This document shows positions 1 to 6,802 of a stretch of 18,416 nucleotides of DNA, piece by piece. Origin of the DNA: CAYSFE01 sp964430225 (GTDB lineage: Bacteria > Patescibacteriota > Dojkabacteria > GCA-016699595 > JBAXKR01); contig CAYSFE010000013.1 in assembly GCA_964430225.1 (NCBI GenBank), forward strand, positions 1 through 18,416, written 5' to 3'. The notes under the pieces were generated by a model. It ran no database searches and was not told the origin of the DNA. It saw only the letters and a program-made list of their open reading frames with translations. The translations under genes were made by a program, and so were the position numbers. How positions within the stretch are numbered: position 1 is the stretch's first letter; every line of letters starts with the position of its first letter.

Positions 1-1
1 T

Positions 2-121
2 CTTACTTCACAAGGAGAGTTAGTAGATTTATTACTAAAGAAAGTAAACTTTAAACTATTTCATAAATACCAAGTAAATGTGGGAGGAAGAGGTAGTTAT
101 GTATATAAGTTAAGAAAGTAA
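2..121 (+). CDS. 3' end of an unidentified CDS, cut by the left edge
   Basis: Frame 2 is open from the window edge to a TAA at 119-121 and gives 39 residues ending in VGGRGSYVYKLRK. Frame 1 also starts open but stops at 52-54, so this frame is the better candidate. The tail is basic and mixed hydrophobic. I do not recognise the family; a methyltransferase-like C-terminal strand is one guess, without real support. The end overlaps by 12 bases with the 3' end of the convergent HD-domain gene, which fits the compact style of the window. Confidence is limited because only a short end is visible. Confidence 0.5.
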   Translation, partial: LTSQGELVDLLLKKVNFKLFHKYQVNVGGRGSYVYKLRK

Positions 122-703
122 TTTATCTGGTATTAATCCATTTATCTCCTTTATCTGTCTATATCTTTCTTCAAATGCTTTCTTCACCTCTGGTAATGTT
201 ATCTTTCTACTCCATTCCTTTTCTAATTTAGCTAGATTTGATGCCATAAGATCTTCTATTGTCTTTTCAGGATGTTCATACCAATATATAAAGTAAAATG
301 GTCCCACTGTATGAGAAGCACCATCTGATGAGGATGCTATTCTTATTTCTATTGATTCATGACTTAGATCATTTGTCATATAGCTTTCATATATGTTTAA
401 TTTCTTTACGAAATCATCAGCAAATGTCTTATCGAATCCTAATGATATTAGGAAATCACCTGTCATTGCCATAGTATCTGGGTTATGTTCATTCTTAAAG
501 TCTATTATCTTTGCATAGTCATGAAGCCATACAAGTGTAGTTACTAAATCTCTATTTGCATTAGGATATATATCACATAGTTCCATAGCAATCTTATCTA
601 CGATCTCTAAATGCCATTTAACAAACCATTTATGATGAACAAAATTAGGATTAGATGCTAGTTTAGATACTTCTTCTTTAAGTTTCTTTAGTTTATCTTC
701 CAT
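110..703 (-). CDS. HD-domain phosphohydrolase-like protein
   Basis: A 197-residue soluble protein. It carries the metal-ligand pattern of the HD superfamily: H31, the H61-D62 doublet in LHDYAK, and a distal D127 in SSSDGASH. Proteins of this type hydrolyse phosphomonoesters or phosphodiesters, often of nucleotides, using a one- or two-metal centre; the substrate here cannot be read from sequence. There is no signal peptide or membrane segment. The ATG at 701-703 has no Shine-Dalgarno sequence. A TATTAT lies 9 bases before it and a perfect TATAAT lies about 25 bases before it on this strand, so transcription probably starts just upstream. It diverges from the DUF2177 gene and overlaps the convergent partial gene at 2-121 by 12 bases. 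Confidence 0.82.
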   Translation of the reverse strand: MEDKLKKLKEEVSKLASNPNFVHHKWFVKWHLEIVDKIAMELCDIYPNANRDLVTTLVWLHDYAKIIDFKNEHNPDTMAMTGDFLISLGFDKTFADDFVKKLNIYESYMTNDLSHESIEIRIASSSDGASHTVGPFYFIYWYEHPEKTIEDLMASNLAKLEKEWSRKITLPEVKKAFEERYRQIKEINGLIPDKLLS

Positions 704-780
704 AATAGTCTAATAATATATTTTCTTGATTATATCTTAAGTATATTGGAAGATATATGTATATTTATTAATCTTTTGTT

Positions 781-1191
781 ATGTTCAACAAACAATTCTT
801 TAAACTATATGGAATAGCATTGGTAGTATTCTTAGCTATAGACATGGTTTGGCTACTTGTAATATCCAAAGATTTATATGCTAAAGAACTAGGATATTTA
901 ATGGCTCCTACTGTTAATCTACTTCCAGCCATTATCTTTTACCTCATATTCATAGTTGGATTAGTTGTATTTGTAATAGGACCAGCAATATCTTCTAAAT
1001 CTATTAAAGATTTAGTGATAAAAGCTTTGCTATTTGGTTTAGTTACATATGCAACATATGATCTAACTAACTTAGCTACTATTAAAAACTGGCCTCTATT
1101 AATTACTGTAATAGACTTAATATGGGGTATGACGGTTTCTACACTAGTAGCAGTTGCTACATTTAAGATATCAGAAAAGCTTAAAATATGA
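781..1191 (+). CDS. DUF2177-family integral membrane protein
   Basis: A 136-residue protein with four likely transmembrane segments, near residues 10-28, 45-68, 82-98 and 106-128. The family signature is clear: an early DMVWL, a YAKELGYLM segment, and the conserved YATYDLTNLAT followed by NWPL and VIDLIWG. The length is typical of DUF2177. Its biochemical function is unknown. From memory, family members often sit near DUF1295 and lipid-modifying genes, and here the next gene is DUF1295-like, joined by an ATGA overlap (ATG at 1188, stop TGA at 1189-1191). The two are therefore very likely co-translated and may act together in the membrane. No Shine-Dalgarno sequence precedes the ATG; an AT-rich TATTAA lies about 9 bases upstream. 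Confidence 0.85.
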   Translation: MFNKQFFKLYGIALVVFLAIDMVWLLVISKDLYAKELGYLMAPTVNLLPAIIFYLIFIVGLVVFVIGPAISSKSIKDLVIKALLFGLVTYATYDLTNLATIKNWPLLITVIDLIWGMTVSTLVAVATFKISEKLKI

Positions 1192-1949
1192 ATACTTACT
1201 TAATACTAGCTATTGTCCTATTTGTTTACATGAATCTATGGTTCTTAGTTTCACTTGTAAAGAAAAGAAATGATGTGGCTGATATTGCTTGGGGTTTAGG
1301 ATTTGTTGTAATAGCTTGGTCATCTTTCATATTTGGTTCTCAAGATTTAAAAGCAATAATGGTGAATATATTAGTAACAGTATGGGGATTAAGACTAGCT
1401 TTACATATATACAAGAGAAATAGTAGGAAAGGGGAAGATTCTAGGTATGTAGAGTGGAGAAATCAATGGAAAAACTTCTATCTTAGATCATACTTACAAG
1501 TATTTATGCTTCAAGGTTTGTTTCTTTTTCTGATAGTTCAACCCGTAATACTTGTAAATCTTAGTGAAAAACCAAGTTTTGGTGCTACTGAAATTCTAGG
1601 TATTCTAATATGGTTCATAGGTCTTTACTTTGAAGCATTAGCAGATCAACAACTAAAAGAATTTGTTTCTGATCCTAATAATAAAGGTAAAGTAATGGGT
1701 AAAGGCCTATGGAAATTCTCACGACACCCTAACTATTTTGGAGAAGTAGTAATGTGGTGGGGTCTATTTCTAGTAGCATTACCTTCAAACTATGGATTAC
1801 TAACAATAATAGGGCCTATTACAATCACTCTTTTAATACTCTTTGTTTCAGGTGTACCATTATTAGAAAAGAAATATGCTGGAAGACCAGAGTATGAAGA
1901 GTATAAAAGAAAAACAAGTATATTTATTCCTATGCCTCCTAAAAGCTAG
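1188..1949 (+). CDS. DUF1295 / steroid 5-alpha-reductase-like membrane protein
   Basis: A 253-residue polytopic membrane protein. The diagnostic RHPNYFGE motif is at residues 179-186, followed by a hydrophobic WWGLFLVALP segment and the typical C-terminal tail with LLEKKYAGRPEYEEYKRKTS ending in a proline-rich FIPMPP. These mark the DUF1295 family, related to the C-terminal domain of steroid 5-alpha-reductases and isoprenylcysteine methyltransferases (NAD(P)H- or SAM-dependent lipid-modifying enzymes). The actual substrate is unknown; a membrane lipid or polyprenyl compound is the reasonable inference. The start codon overlaps the stop of the DUF2177 gene, so the two form a translationally coupled pair. 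No truncation is apparent. Confidence 0.88.
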   Translation: MNTYLILAIVLFVYMNLWFLVSLVKKRNDVADIAWGLGFVVIAWSSFIFGSQDLKAIMVNILVTVWGLRLALHIYKRNSRKGEDSRYVEWRNQWKNFYLRSYLQVFMLQGLFLFLIVQPVILVNLSEKPSFGATEILGILIWFIGLYFEALADQQLKEFVSDPNNKGKVMGKGLWKFSRHPNYFGEVVMWWGLFLVALPSNYGLLTIIGPITITLLILFVSGVPLLEKKYAGRPEYEEYKRKTSIFIPMPPKS

Positions 1950-1995
1950 GATCAAAATTTATACAATTTCTGTAATATATTTAATAAATATCTAA

Positions 1996-2784
1996 TTGAA
2001 TATTACAAAATACCCTGAGATTAAAAACTTAGTAAAAGATTTCAGCTTAAAAATACAAGAAATACTTAAAGAGAACGTTGTTGGGATTTATCTTACAGGC
2101 TCACTTTCATATGGAGACTTTGTATTAGAAAGATCGGATATTGATTTACTTGTTGTAGTTAGAAATAAACTTAATACTAATGAGATTGAGCTAGTTAAGA
2201 ATCTCCACAAAGACTTAGAAGATAAGTATCCATCTTGGAAAGAAAGAATTGAGTGCTCATATACTCCAATATATATGTTGGGTGAGATATTACCCCCAGA
2301 AGAACCTCGTCCATGGATAGGCTCAGGTGTTTTATACCCTGAAGCACCATATGGAAATGAATGGATAATAAACTCATACTTACTACAAGAATATGGAATT
2401 CCAATATTTGGTAAACCTTACAAAGAACTTTTAACCAAACCTATTGATATCTTAGAAGTACAAAAAGCTTGTGTTAGAGATATATTTAAAGAGATCGAAC
2501 CTAAATTAATAAACAAGGAAGAACTATATGACAGCCATATTCAGTCATACACAGTTCTAAATATCTGTAGAATCCTCTATACAGTGTTTAATGCTAAAGT
2601 TGGTTCTAAAGTAGTGTCTGCTCGCTATGTAAAAGAGATATTTGCTCCTGAATGGTCAACCCTCATTACTAAATCAGAAAAATGGAAGTATGGAGAAGAC
2701 TTGAATAGTATTGAAGAAGTAGTAGAATTCATCAAGTTTTCAATTAGTAAGATAAAGGAAGCTGAAATATATCGATCAATTTAA
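1996..2784 (+). CDS. AadA-like nucleotidyltransferase (ANT fold plus DUF4111-like C-terminus)
   Basis: A 262-residue protein starting at TTG (1996); no in-frame ATG occurs before the catalytic motif, so TTG is the sensible start. Residues 34-51 hold the polymerase-beta-type motif: G35-S36, then D48 and D50 in RSDIDLL, which bind the metal-nucleotide. The C-terminal half (about 180-245) resembles the helical DUF4111 domain of ANT(3'')/ANT(9) enzymes, with SYTVLNICRILYT followed by a conserved GSKVVSA. Relatives transfer AMP to aminoglycosides, but chromosomal homologues are widespread and no resistance role is shown here. A TAATAT at 1973-1978 could be a -10 box giving a leader of about 11 bases. 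The NUDIX gene follows after 2 bases. Confidence 0.8.
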   Translation: MNITKYPEIKNLVKDFSLKIQEILKENVVGIYLTGSLSYGDFVLERSDIDLLVVVRNKLNTNEIELVKNLHKDLEDKYPSWKERIECSYTPIYMLGEILPPEEPRPWIGSGVLYPEAPYGNEWIINSYLLQEYGIPIFGKPYKELLTKPIDILEVQKACVRDIFKEIEPKLINKEELYDSHIQSYTVLNICRILYTVFNAKVGSKVVSARYVKEIFAPEWSTLITKSEKWKYGEDLNSIEEVVEFIKFSISKIKEAEIYRSI

Positions 2785-2786
2785 AT

Positions 2787-3284
2787 ATGAAACCACTTCG
2801 AAAAAATACATTAGTATTTTTAGTAAAGAGAAAAGGTAAAAAGATTACAGATGTATGTTTAGGCATGAAGAAAAGGGGTTTTGGAGTAGGGAGGTGGAAT
2901 GGAGTAGGAGGAAAAGTAAAACCTGATACTAAAGAAACCGTAAGACAAGCAGCTATTAGGGAAACGAAAGAAGAAATTAATGTAGATTTAGAAAAAGGAT
3001 TTGAGAAAGTAGCCTTTAATAAATACTACTTCATAAATAATCCTACTATTGATCTTGAAATACATGTATTCCTTTCAGATAAATGGAAAGGAGTTCCTAC
3101 AGAAAGTGAAGAAATGAAACCTAGATGGTTTAAAGTAGAGAAGATTCCATATAAAAAGATGTGGGATAACGATAAATACTGGATACCACTCATACTTAAA
3201 GGAAAGAAACTAAGATGTAAATCATACGTAGATGACAAAGATATTACTATTAAAAGAGAGATTAAAGTAGTAAAGACACTTTAG
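2787..3284 (+). CDS. NUDIX hydrolase closely resembling MTH1 (NUDT1)
   Basis: A 165-residue NUDIX protein. The NUDIX box spans residues 42-64, with G41-G42 and the metal-binding R59-E60 and E63-E64, but the loop after GGKV is two residues longer than usual. Outside the box it follows human MTH1 almost throughout: LGMKKRGFGVGRWNG (25-39), HVF..D...G.P.ES.EM.P.WF (93-115) and IP.K.MW..D.YW.PL (120-135). The base-recognition residue N33 of MTH1 corresponds to N38; the D119-D120 pair corresponds to N128-D129, so one of the two aspartates is an amide. The likely role is cleaning oxidised purine nucleotides (8-oxo-dGTP, 2-OH-dATP) from the pool. It follows the nucleotidyltransferase by 2 bases, in one operon. 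Confidence 0.9.
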   Translation: MKPLRKNTLVFLVKRKGKKITDVCLGMKKRGFGVGRWNGVGGKVKPDTKETVRQAAIRETKEEINVDLEKGFEKVAFNKYYFINNPTIDLEIHVFLSDKWKGVPTESEEMKPRWFKVEKIPYKKMWDNDKYWIPLILKGKKLRCKSYVDDKDITIKREIKVVKTL

Positions 3285-3301
3285 AGTGTATCTGGTAATA
3301 T
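3273..3301 (+). promoter_or_regulatory. Extended -10 promoter of pth, predicted leaderless
   Basis: TGG at 3293-3295 precedes the hexamer TAATAT (3296-3301), and AAGACA (4 of 6 matches to TTGACA) sits 17 bases further upstream at 3273-3278. Only 6 bases separate the hexamer from the ATG at 3308, so the expected transcription start falls on or next to the start codon. Confidence 0.65.
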
Positions 3302-3307
3302 ATTTCT

Positions 3308-3880
3308 ATGAAACTAATTGTTGCTATAGGTAATCCTACTAAAAAATATGAATCTACTCGTCATAATGCTGGAGTAATAGTTTTAAGCTCACTTCTATCA
3401 AAAATATTTCCTAGTATTCCTTGGAAGAGTGAAAAGAAATTCTTAGGAGATATAGTTGAACTAAATTTAGCTCACCTTACTAAGCTAAAATCATTAAATA
3501 TTAAACTCTTTAATGATATAGACAAAGTATTTATTAATGGGGACGATAAAGTCCTTTGTGTATTTCCCTCTACATATATGAATAACTCTGGGGAATCAGT
3601 TTCTTCAATAGTTAATTTCTATAAACTAAAATCTACTGATGTACTCGTAATACATGATGATCTAGATATTGTATTAGGAGAATATAAACTCCAATTTGCT
3701 AAAGGCCCTAAAGTACATAATGGAATTATCTCAATAGAAAAGTATCTCAAAAGAGATTTCTTTAGACTTAGAATTGGTATAGAAGCACGTGAAAAGAAAC
3801 TTTTAGGAATGGATTATGTTCTTGAAAACTTCACTAAGTCAGAATTACAAACTCTAAATAGTCTAACCAATGAAGAGTAA
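3308..3880 (+). CDS. pth: Peptidyl-tRNA hydrolase
   Basis: A 190-residue protein that releases peptides from peptidyl-tRNAs dropped by the ribosome and so recycles tRNA in the cytoplasm. All hallmarks of the Pth family are present: N9 in AIGNP, the catalytic H19 in TRHNAG, N92 in YMNNSG, D117 in HDDLD and N138 in VHNGI. About two dozen residues are inserted, compared with E. coli Pth, between residues 44 and 85, and the C-terminus is correspondingly short. It has its own extended -10 box directly before the ATG and is expected to be leaderless. The last 11 bases overlap the start of the uracil-DNA glycosylase gene, so the two are coupled. Confidence 0.95.
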   Translation: MKLIVAIGNPTKKYESTRHNAGVIVLSSLLSKIFPSIPWKSEKKFLGDIVELNLAHLTKLKSLNIKLFNDIDKVFINGDDKVLCVFPSTYMNNSGESVSSIVNFYKLKSTDVLVIHDDLDIVLGEYKLQFAKGPKVHNGIISIEKYLKRDFFRLRIGIEAREKKLLGMDYVLENFTKSELQTLNSLTNEE

Positions 3881-4454
3881 ACACGATTTAATGAAAGAAA
3901 TACGTAATGAAGTATTTAATCTCACATCTTCTCCTTTATATAAATATAGAACTGAGAATAACTTTTTTCCAGTAATAGGAGCAGGCTCTCATGATGCTCA
4001 TATTATGTTTGTAGGTGAAGCACCTGGAGCTAATGAGGCTAAGAAAGGCATTCCTTTTTGTGGAGCATCAGGTAAGTTTTTAGATGAGATGTTATCTTCC
4101 ATATCTCTAGATAGAACTAAGGTATATATTACCAACCTAGTAAAAGATAGACCTGAGGATAACAGAGATCCACTTCCAACTGAGATAGATCTTTACTCTC
4201 CATTCTTAGATAGACAAATTGAGATAATAAAACCATCTGTAATTGTGTGTCTTGGAAGACATTCAATGAGCTATATTATGAAGAAATATGGATTTGAAAA
4301 AGAACTACTTCCTATAAGTAAAATTCATGGCAAAGTTTTCAAGAATAAAGAGATAGATATAATCTGTCTTTATCATCCAGCAGTAGCACTATATAATGGC
4401 TCTATGAGGAAAGTATTATTAGAAGATTTTAAAGTACTAAAAACATATATTTAG
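3870..4454 (+). CDS. Family-4-like uracil-DNA glycosylase without Fe-S cysteines
   Basis: A 194-residue protein of the uracil-DNA glycosylase superfamily, which excises uracil from DNA in base-excision repair. The family-4 motifs are clear: motif A is GEAPGANE (49-56), followed by GIPFCGASGKFLDEML, YITNLV (86-91), RPEDNRDP and LDRQI; motif B is HPAVAL (169-174), preceded by IHGKVF. Family-4 enzymes bind a 4Fe-4S cluster through four cysteines. Aligned by eye, the first pair falls on L18 and S21, the third on D93 (VKDRP where VKCRP is usual) and the fourth on Y109, so all four ligands are missing. The remaining cysteines, C64, C127 and C166, lie elsewhere. The gene overlaps the end of pth by 11 bases. 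Confidence 0.9.
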   Translation: MKSKHDLMKEIRNEVFNLTSSPLYKYRTENNFFPVIGAGSHDAHIMFVGEAPGANEAKKGIPFCGASGKFLDEMLSSISLDRTKVYITNLVKDRPEDNRDPLPTEIDLYSPFLDRQIEIIKPSVIVCLGRHSMSYIMKKYGFEKELLPISKIHGKVFKNKEIDIICLYHPAVALYNGSMRKVLLEDFKVLKTYI

Positions 4455-4500
4455 TATATACTGTAACAATATAAGCACTATACATTTAGTTAATTTTTAA

Positions 4501-5082
4501 TTGAAAATCTTAATGGGGACTCTATCAGAATCAGGAATTGTTCTACTTTCAGGAATCAACAAAGACTCTAATGAAAAATGGATACATGATATGGAAGTTA
4601 AGTTTAGTGAATATTTTAATCCTACTAAGCTAATCACATATGAGCACTGGATAGATCCCTCAATTACAGAACTAGCATTTAAGAAAGAACAACAAAAGCT
4701 TAAAGATGCTGTAACTTCTTTAACTTCAGTTGGAAGAGATGCATATATTTTTGCTAAGTCTATCGGTACTGTCATATCTACATCTTTACTAATGGTTCAA
4801 GAAATAAAGCCTAAAGCATGTGTATTTGTAGGAACTCCAGTAGGAGGAATGATAAATGCTCAAATAGATTTTAAAACAGCTCTTTTAGCAATAAATGTTC
4901 CAACTCTTTTCATACATAAAACGCATGAGAAAGTAGGAAGTTTTGAAGAGTTTAGTAAGCTTGTTAAGAGTGCTGCCAATCCTTTGATGGAATTAAGAGA
5001 AGTACCTGGAGAAGGACATAGCTATGCTGATATAATGGATTTAGAGAAAATAGCCTTAGAATTTTTCAAGAAATTTGAATGA
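4501..5082 (+). CDS. Alpha/beta-hydrolase-fold protein
   Basis: A 193-residue protein beginning at TTG (4501); an in-frame ATG at 4513 is an alternative start, four residues in. The fold is suggested by IVLLSGIN (strand 3), the nucleophile elbow FAKSIGT (84-90, with S87 in the nucleophile position), VPTLFIHKTHEKVG (133-146), where E143 could be the acid, and a C-terminal GEGHSYAD with H173 as the catalytic histidine. A Ser-His-acid hydrolase or esterase is therefore likely, of small size and without a lid domain. The substrate is unknown. There is no signal peptide, so it is probably cytoplasmic. The stop overlaps the cupredoxin start as ATGA, which makes the two genes a coupled pair. Confidence 0.72.
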   Translation: MKILMGTLSESGIVLLSGINKDSNEKWIHDMEVKFSEYFNPTKLITYEHWIDPSITELAFKKEQQKLKDAVTSLTSVGRDAYIFAKSIGTVISTSLLMVQEIKPKACVFVGTPVGGMINAQIDFKTALLAINVPTLFIHKTHEKVGSFEEFSKLVKSAANPLMELREVPGEGHSYADIMDLEKIALEFFKKFE

Positions 5083-5462
5083 ACAAAGAAAACATTAAAA
5101 AAGGAATACTAGTTATCATTTCTTTAGGAATAATATTTTTTGTTATTACATCTGATAACTCTGGAACAGTTGCTGGAACATCTTTTGTTAAAGACGGTAC
5201 CCAAGAAGCTACTATTAAAGTAAAGGCTGGATACACACCTAATGAAATTACTTTAAAGGCTGGTATCCCTTCAGTGGTAAAGTTTGAAACTAAAAATACA
5301 TATGACTGTAGTCTTCAACTCAATATTCCAAAAATAAATTTCTCAAGGACTCTTCCATCTACTGGAAGTACAGAAGTTGAAATTGCCTCTCAAGAAGCTG
5401 GGTCTGAGATAACTGGTAGTTGTGGTATGAGAATGTATGGTTTTAAACTAAAGTTCATCTAG
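5079..5462 (+). CDS. Membrane-anchored cupredoxin-like domain protein
   Basis: A 127-residue protein with an uncleaved-looking N-terminal membrane anchor (about residues 8-24) and an extracytoplasmic beta-rich domain. Residues 45-127 follow the small cupredoxin pattern: AGYTPNEITLKAGIPSVVKFE, then a C77 in TYDCS, and a C-terminal SCGMRMYGF with C115, M117 and M119. These Cys and Met residues are the likely metal ligands, suited to Cu(I) or Cu(II); there is no classic His ligand near them. Roles in the family include electron transfer and copper handling at the cell surface, and neither can be chosen from sequence. Its start codon overlaps the stop of the alpha/beta hydrolase gene. Confidence 0.75.
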   Translation: MNKENIKKGILVIISLGIIFFVITSDNSGTVAGTSFVKDGTQEATIKVKAGYTPNEITLKAGIPSVVKFETKNTYDCSLQLNIPKINFSRTLPSTGSTEVEIASQEAGSEITGSCGMRMYGFKLKFI

Positions 5463-5505
5463 TTACTAAATCCCTCTAAAAATGTTATATTTCATATATA
5501 TACCT

Positions 5506-5511
5506 TAATAC
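5506..5511 (+). promoter_or_regulatory. Possible -10 box of the murA operon
   Basis: TAATAC lies 8 bases before the ATG at 5520, at the spacing seen for the stronger leaderless promoters in this window. There is no extended TG and no convincing -35, so this is a weak call supported mainly by position. Confidence 0.35.
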
Positions 5512-5519
5512 ATTTACCT

Positions 5520-6800
5520 ATGGCTAAACTTATCATAAATGGAGGTATTCCTCTAAAGGGAGAAGTAACACCAGTAGCAAACAAGAACTCAATACTTGCT
5601 TTAATACCTGCAAGTATACTTTGTGATACTCCTTCTACCTTTACTAATGTACCTATGAGTACATCAGTTCGAATAATGTTTGATATATATGAAAAACTTG
5701 GAGGGAAAGTAACATATATAGATAAAACTACAGTAGAATTAAATCCTAATACACTTAACTCATATATCATTGATGAAGAATTAGCTAAGAAAGAAAGGGC
5801 ATCATATATGTTTCTTGGTCCATTACTTAAGAAGTTTGGTAAAGCTGAGATTGTAGATGCTGGAGGATGTAAGCTAGGTAATAGACCTGTAGATACTCTT
5901 TTTAAAGGTTTAATTGATCTAGGTGTAGTATTTAATCAAGGTGATAAATATGTGTTTGATGGATCGAATATGAAAGCTAATGATAAGCTATGGCAGTTAG
6001 AAGCATCGGTAACAGGTACAGAAAATTTAGTATTAGCTGCAGCTTTATTAAAAGGTAACACAGTAATATATAACGCGGCATGTGAACCACATGTACAAGA
6101 TTTATGTAACTACCTTGTTAAATGTGGAGCAATAATAAAAGGAATTGGAACAAATAAAATAGAAATTGAAGGAGTAGAAAATATTAAGGGAACATCTTTT
6201 AAGATAATCTCTGATCATATTGATATTGGTGGCTTAATTGTTGCAGCAGCAATAACAAAAGGTGAAGTATTAATAAAGGATGCAATACCAAATCACATGT
6301 ATCAAGTACTTAGATACTTTGAAAAGATGAATTTAAAGACTGAAGTAAGAGGAGATGACATTTTTGTACCAGGAAATCAAAAACTTGAAGCTAAAAGAAA
6401 TATTAAAGGTGATATAGATAAGGTAAATGATCTTCCTTGGCCAGGTTATCCTGTAGATCTCATCCCTGAAGCTCTAATGCTTGCACTTTGTGCAAATGGA
6501 AGTATGAGAATATATTCGAATATGTACGAGACTCAACTAATGTTTGTAGAAGAACTTAAGAAGTTTAATGCTCAAACAGTAGTAGGAAGTCCTAATCTAG
6601 TAGTAAGTTTTGGAGAAACAAAGTTTAAAGCTGCAACTGTAAATTGTCCTGAAATTATACAATGTGCATATGCAATGTTCTTAGCAGCTTTAGCAGCACC
6701 TGGTAAGTCAGTAATAAATAATGCAGACAGTATATTTAGAAGATATCCAGATTTAATTGAACAATATACGCGTCTTGGCGCAAATTTATCTAAAGAATAA
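5520..6800 (+). CDS. murA: UDP-N-acetylglucosamine 1-carboxyvinyltransferase (MurA-type)
   Basis: A 426-residue, full-length EPSP-synthase-fold protein. MurA transfers enolpyruvate from PEP to UDP-GlcNAc, the first committed step of peptidoglycan synthesis in the cytoplasm. Catalytic landmarks are K22-N23 in ANKNS, R93 in KERASYMFLGP, the active-site C117 and R122 in GGCKLGNRPVD, and the general base D313 in WPGYPVD. C117 predicts fosfomycin sensitivity of the enzyme type, unlike enzymes with Asp there. The usual DLRAG segment near residue 375 is replaced by CPEIIQC, so an arginine normally found in the active site is missing. It leads an operon with the MurE-like ligase, which starts 2 bases after its stop. 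Another MurA copy elsewhere in the genome cannot be excluded. Confidence 0.93.
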   Translation: MAKLIINGGIPLKGEVTPVANKNSILALIPASILCDTPSTFTNVPMSTSVRIMFDIYEKLGGKVTYIDKTTVELNPNTLNSYIIDEELAKKERASYMFLGPLLKKFGKAEIVDAGGCKLGNRPVDTLFKGLIDLGVVFNQGDKYVFDGSNMKANDKLWQLEASVTGTENLVLAAALLKGNTVIYNAACEPHVQDLCNYLVKCGAIIKGIGTNKIEIEGVENIKGTSFKIISDHIDIGGLIVAAAITKGEVLIKDAIPNHMYQVLRYFEKMNLKTEVRGDDIFVPGNQKLEAKRNIKGDIDKVNDLPWPGYPVDLIPEALMLALCANGSMRIYSNMYETQLMFVEELKKFNAQTVVGSPNLVVSFGETKFKAATVNCPEIIQCAYAMFLAALAAPGKSVINNADSIFRRYPDLIEQYTRLGANLSKE

Positions 6801-6802
6801 TC

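Noticed and set aside
1996..2784. Acquired aminoglycoside-resistance cassette.
   Set aside because: There are no integron, insertion-sequence or repeat features around it, and its composition matches its neighbours.
4453..4462. Self-complementary AGTATATACT after the UDG gene as an operator or terminator.
   Set aside because: Ten AT-rich bases are expected by chance in this composition, and there is no T-run or second copy.
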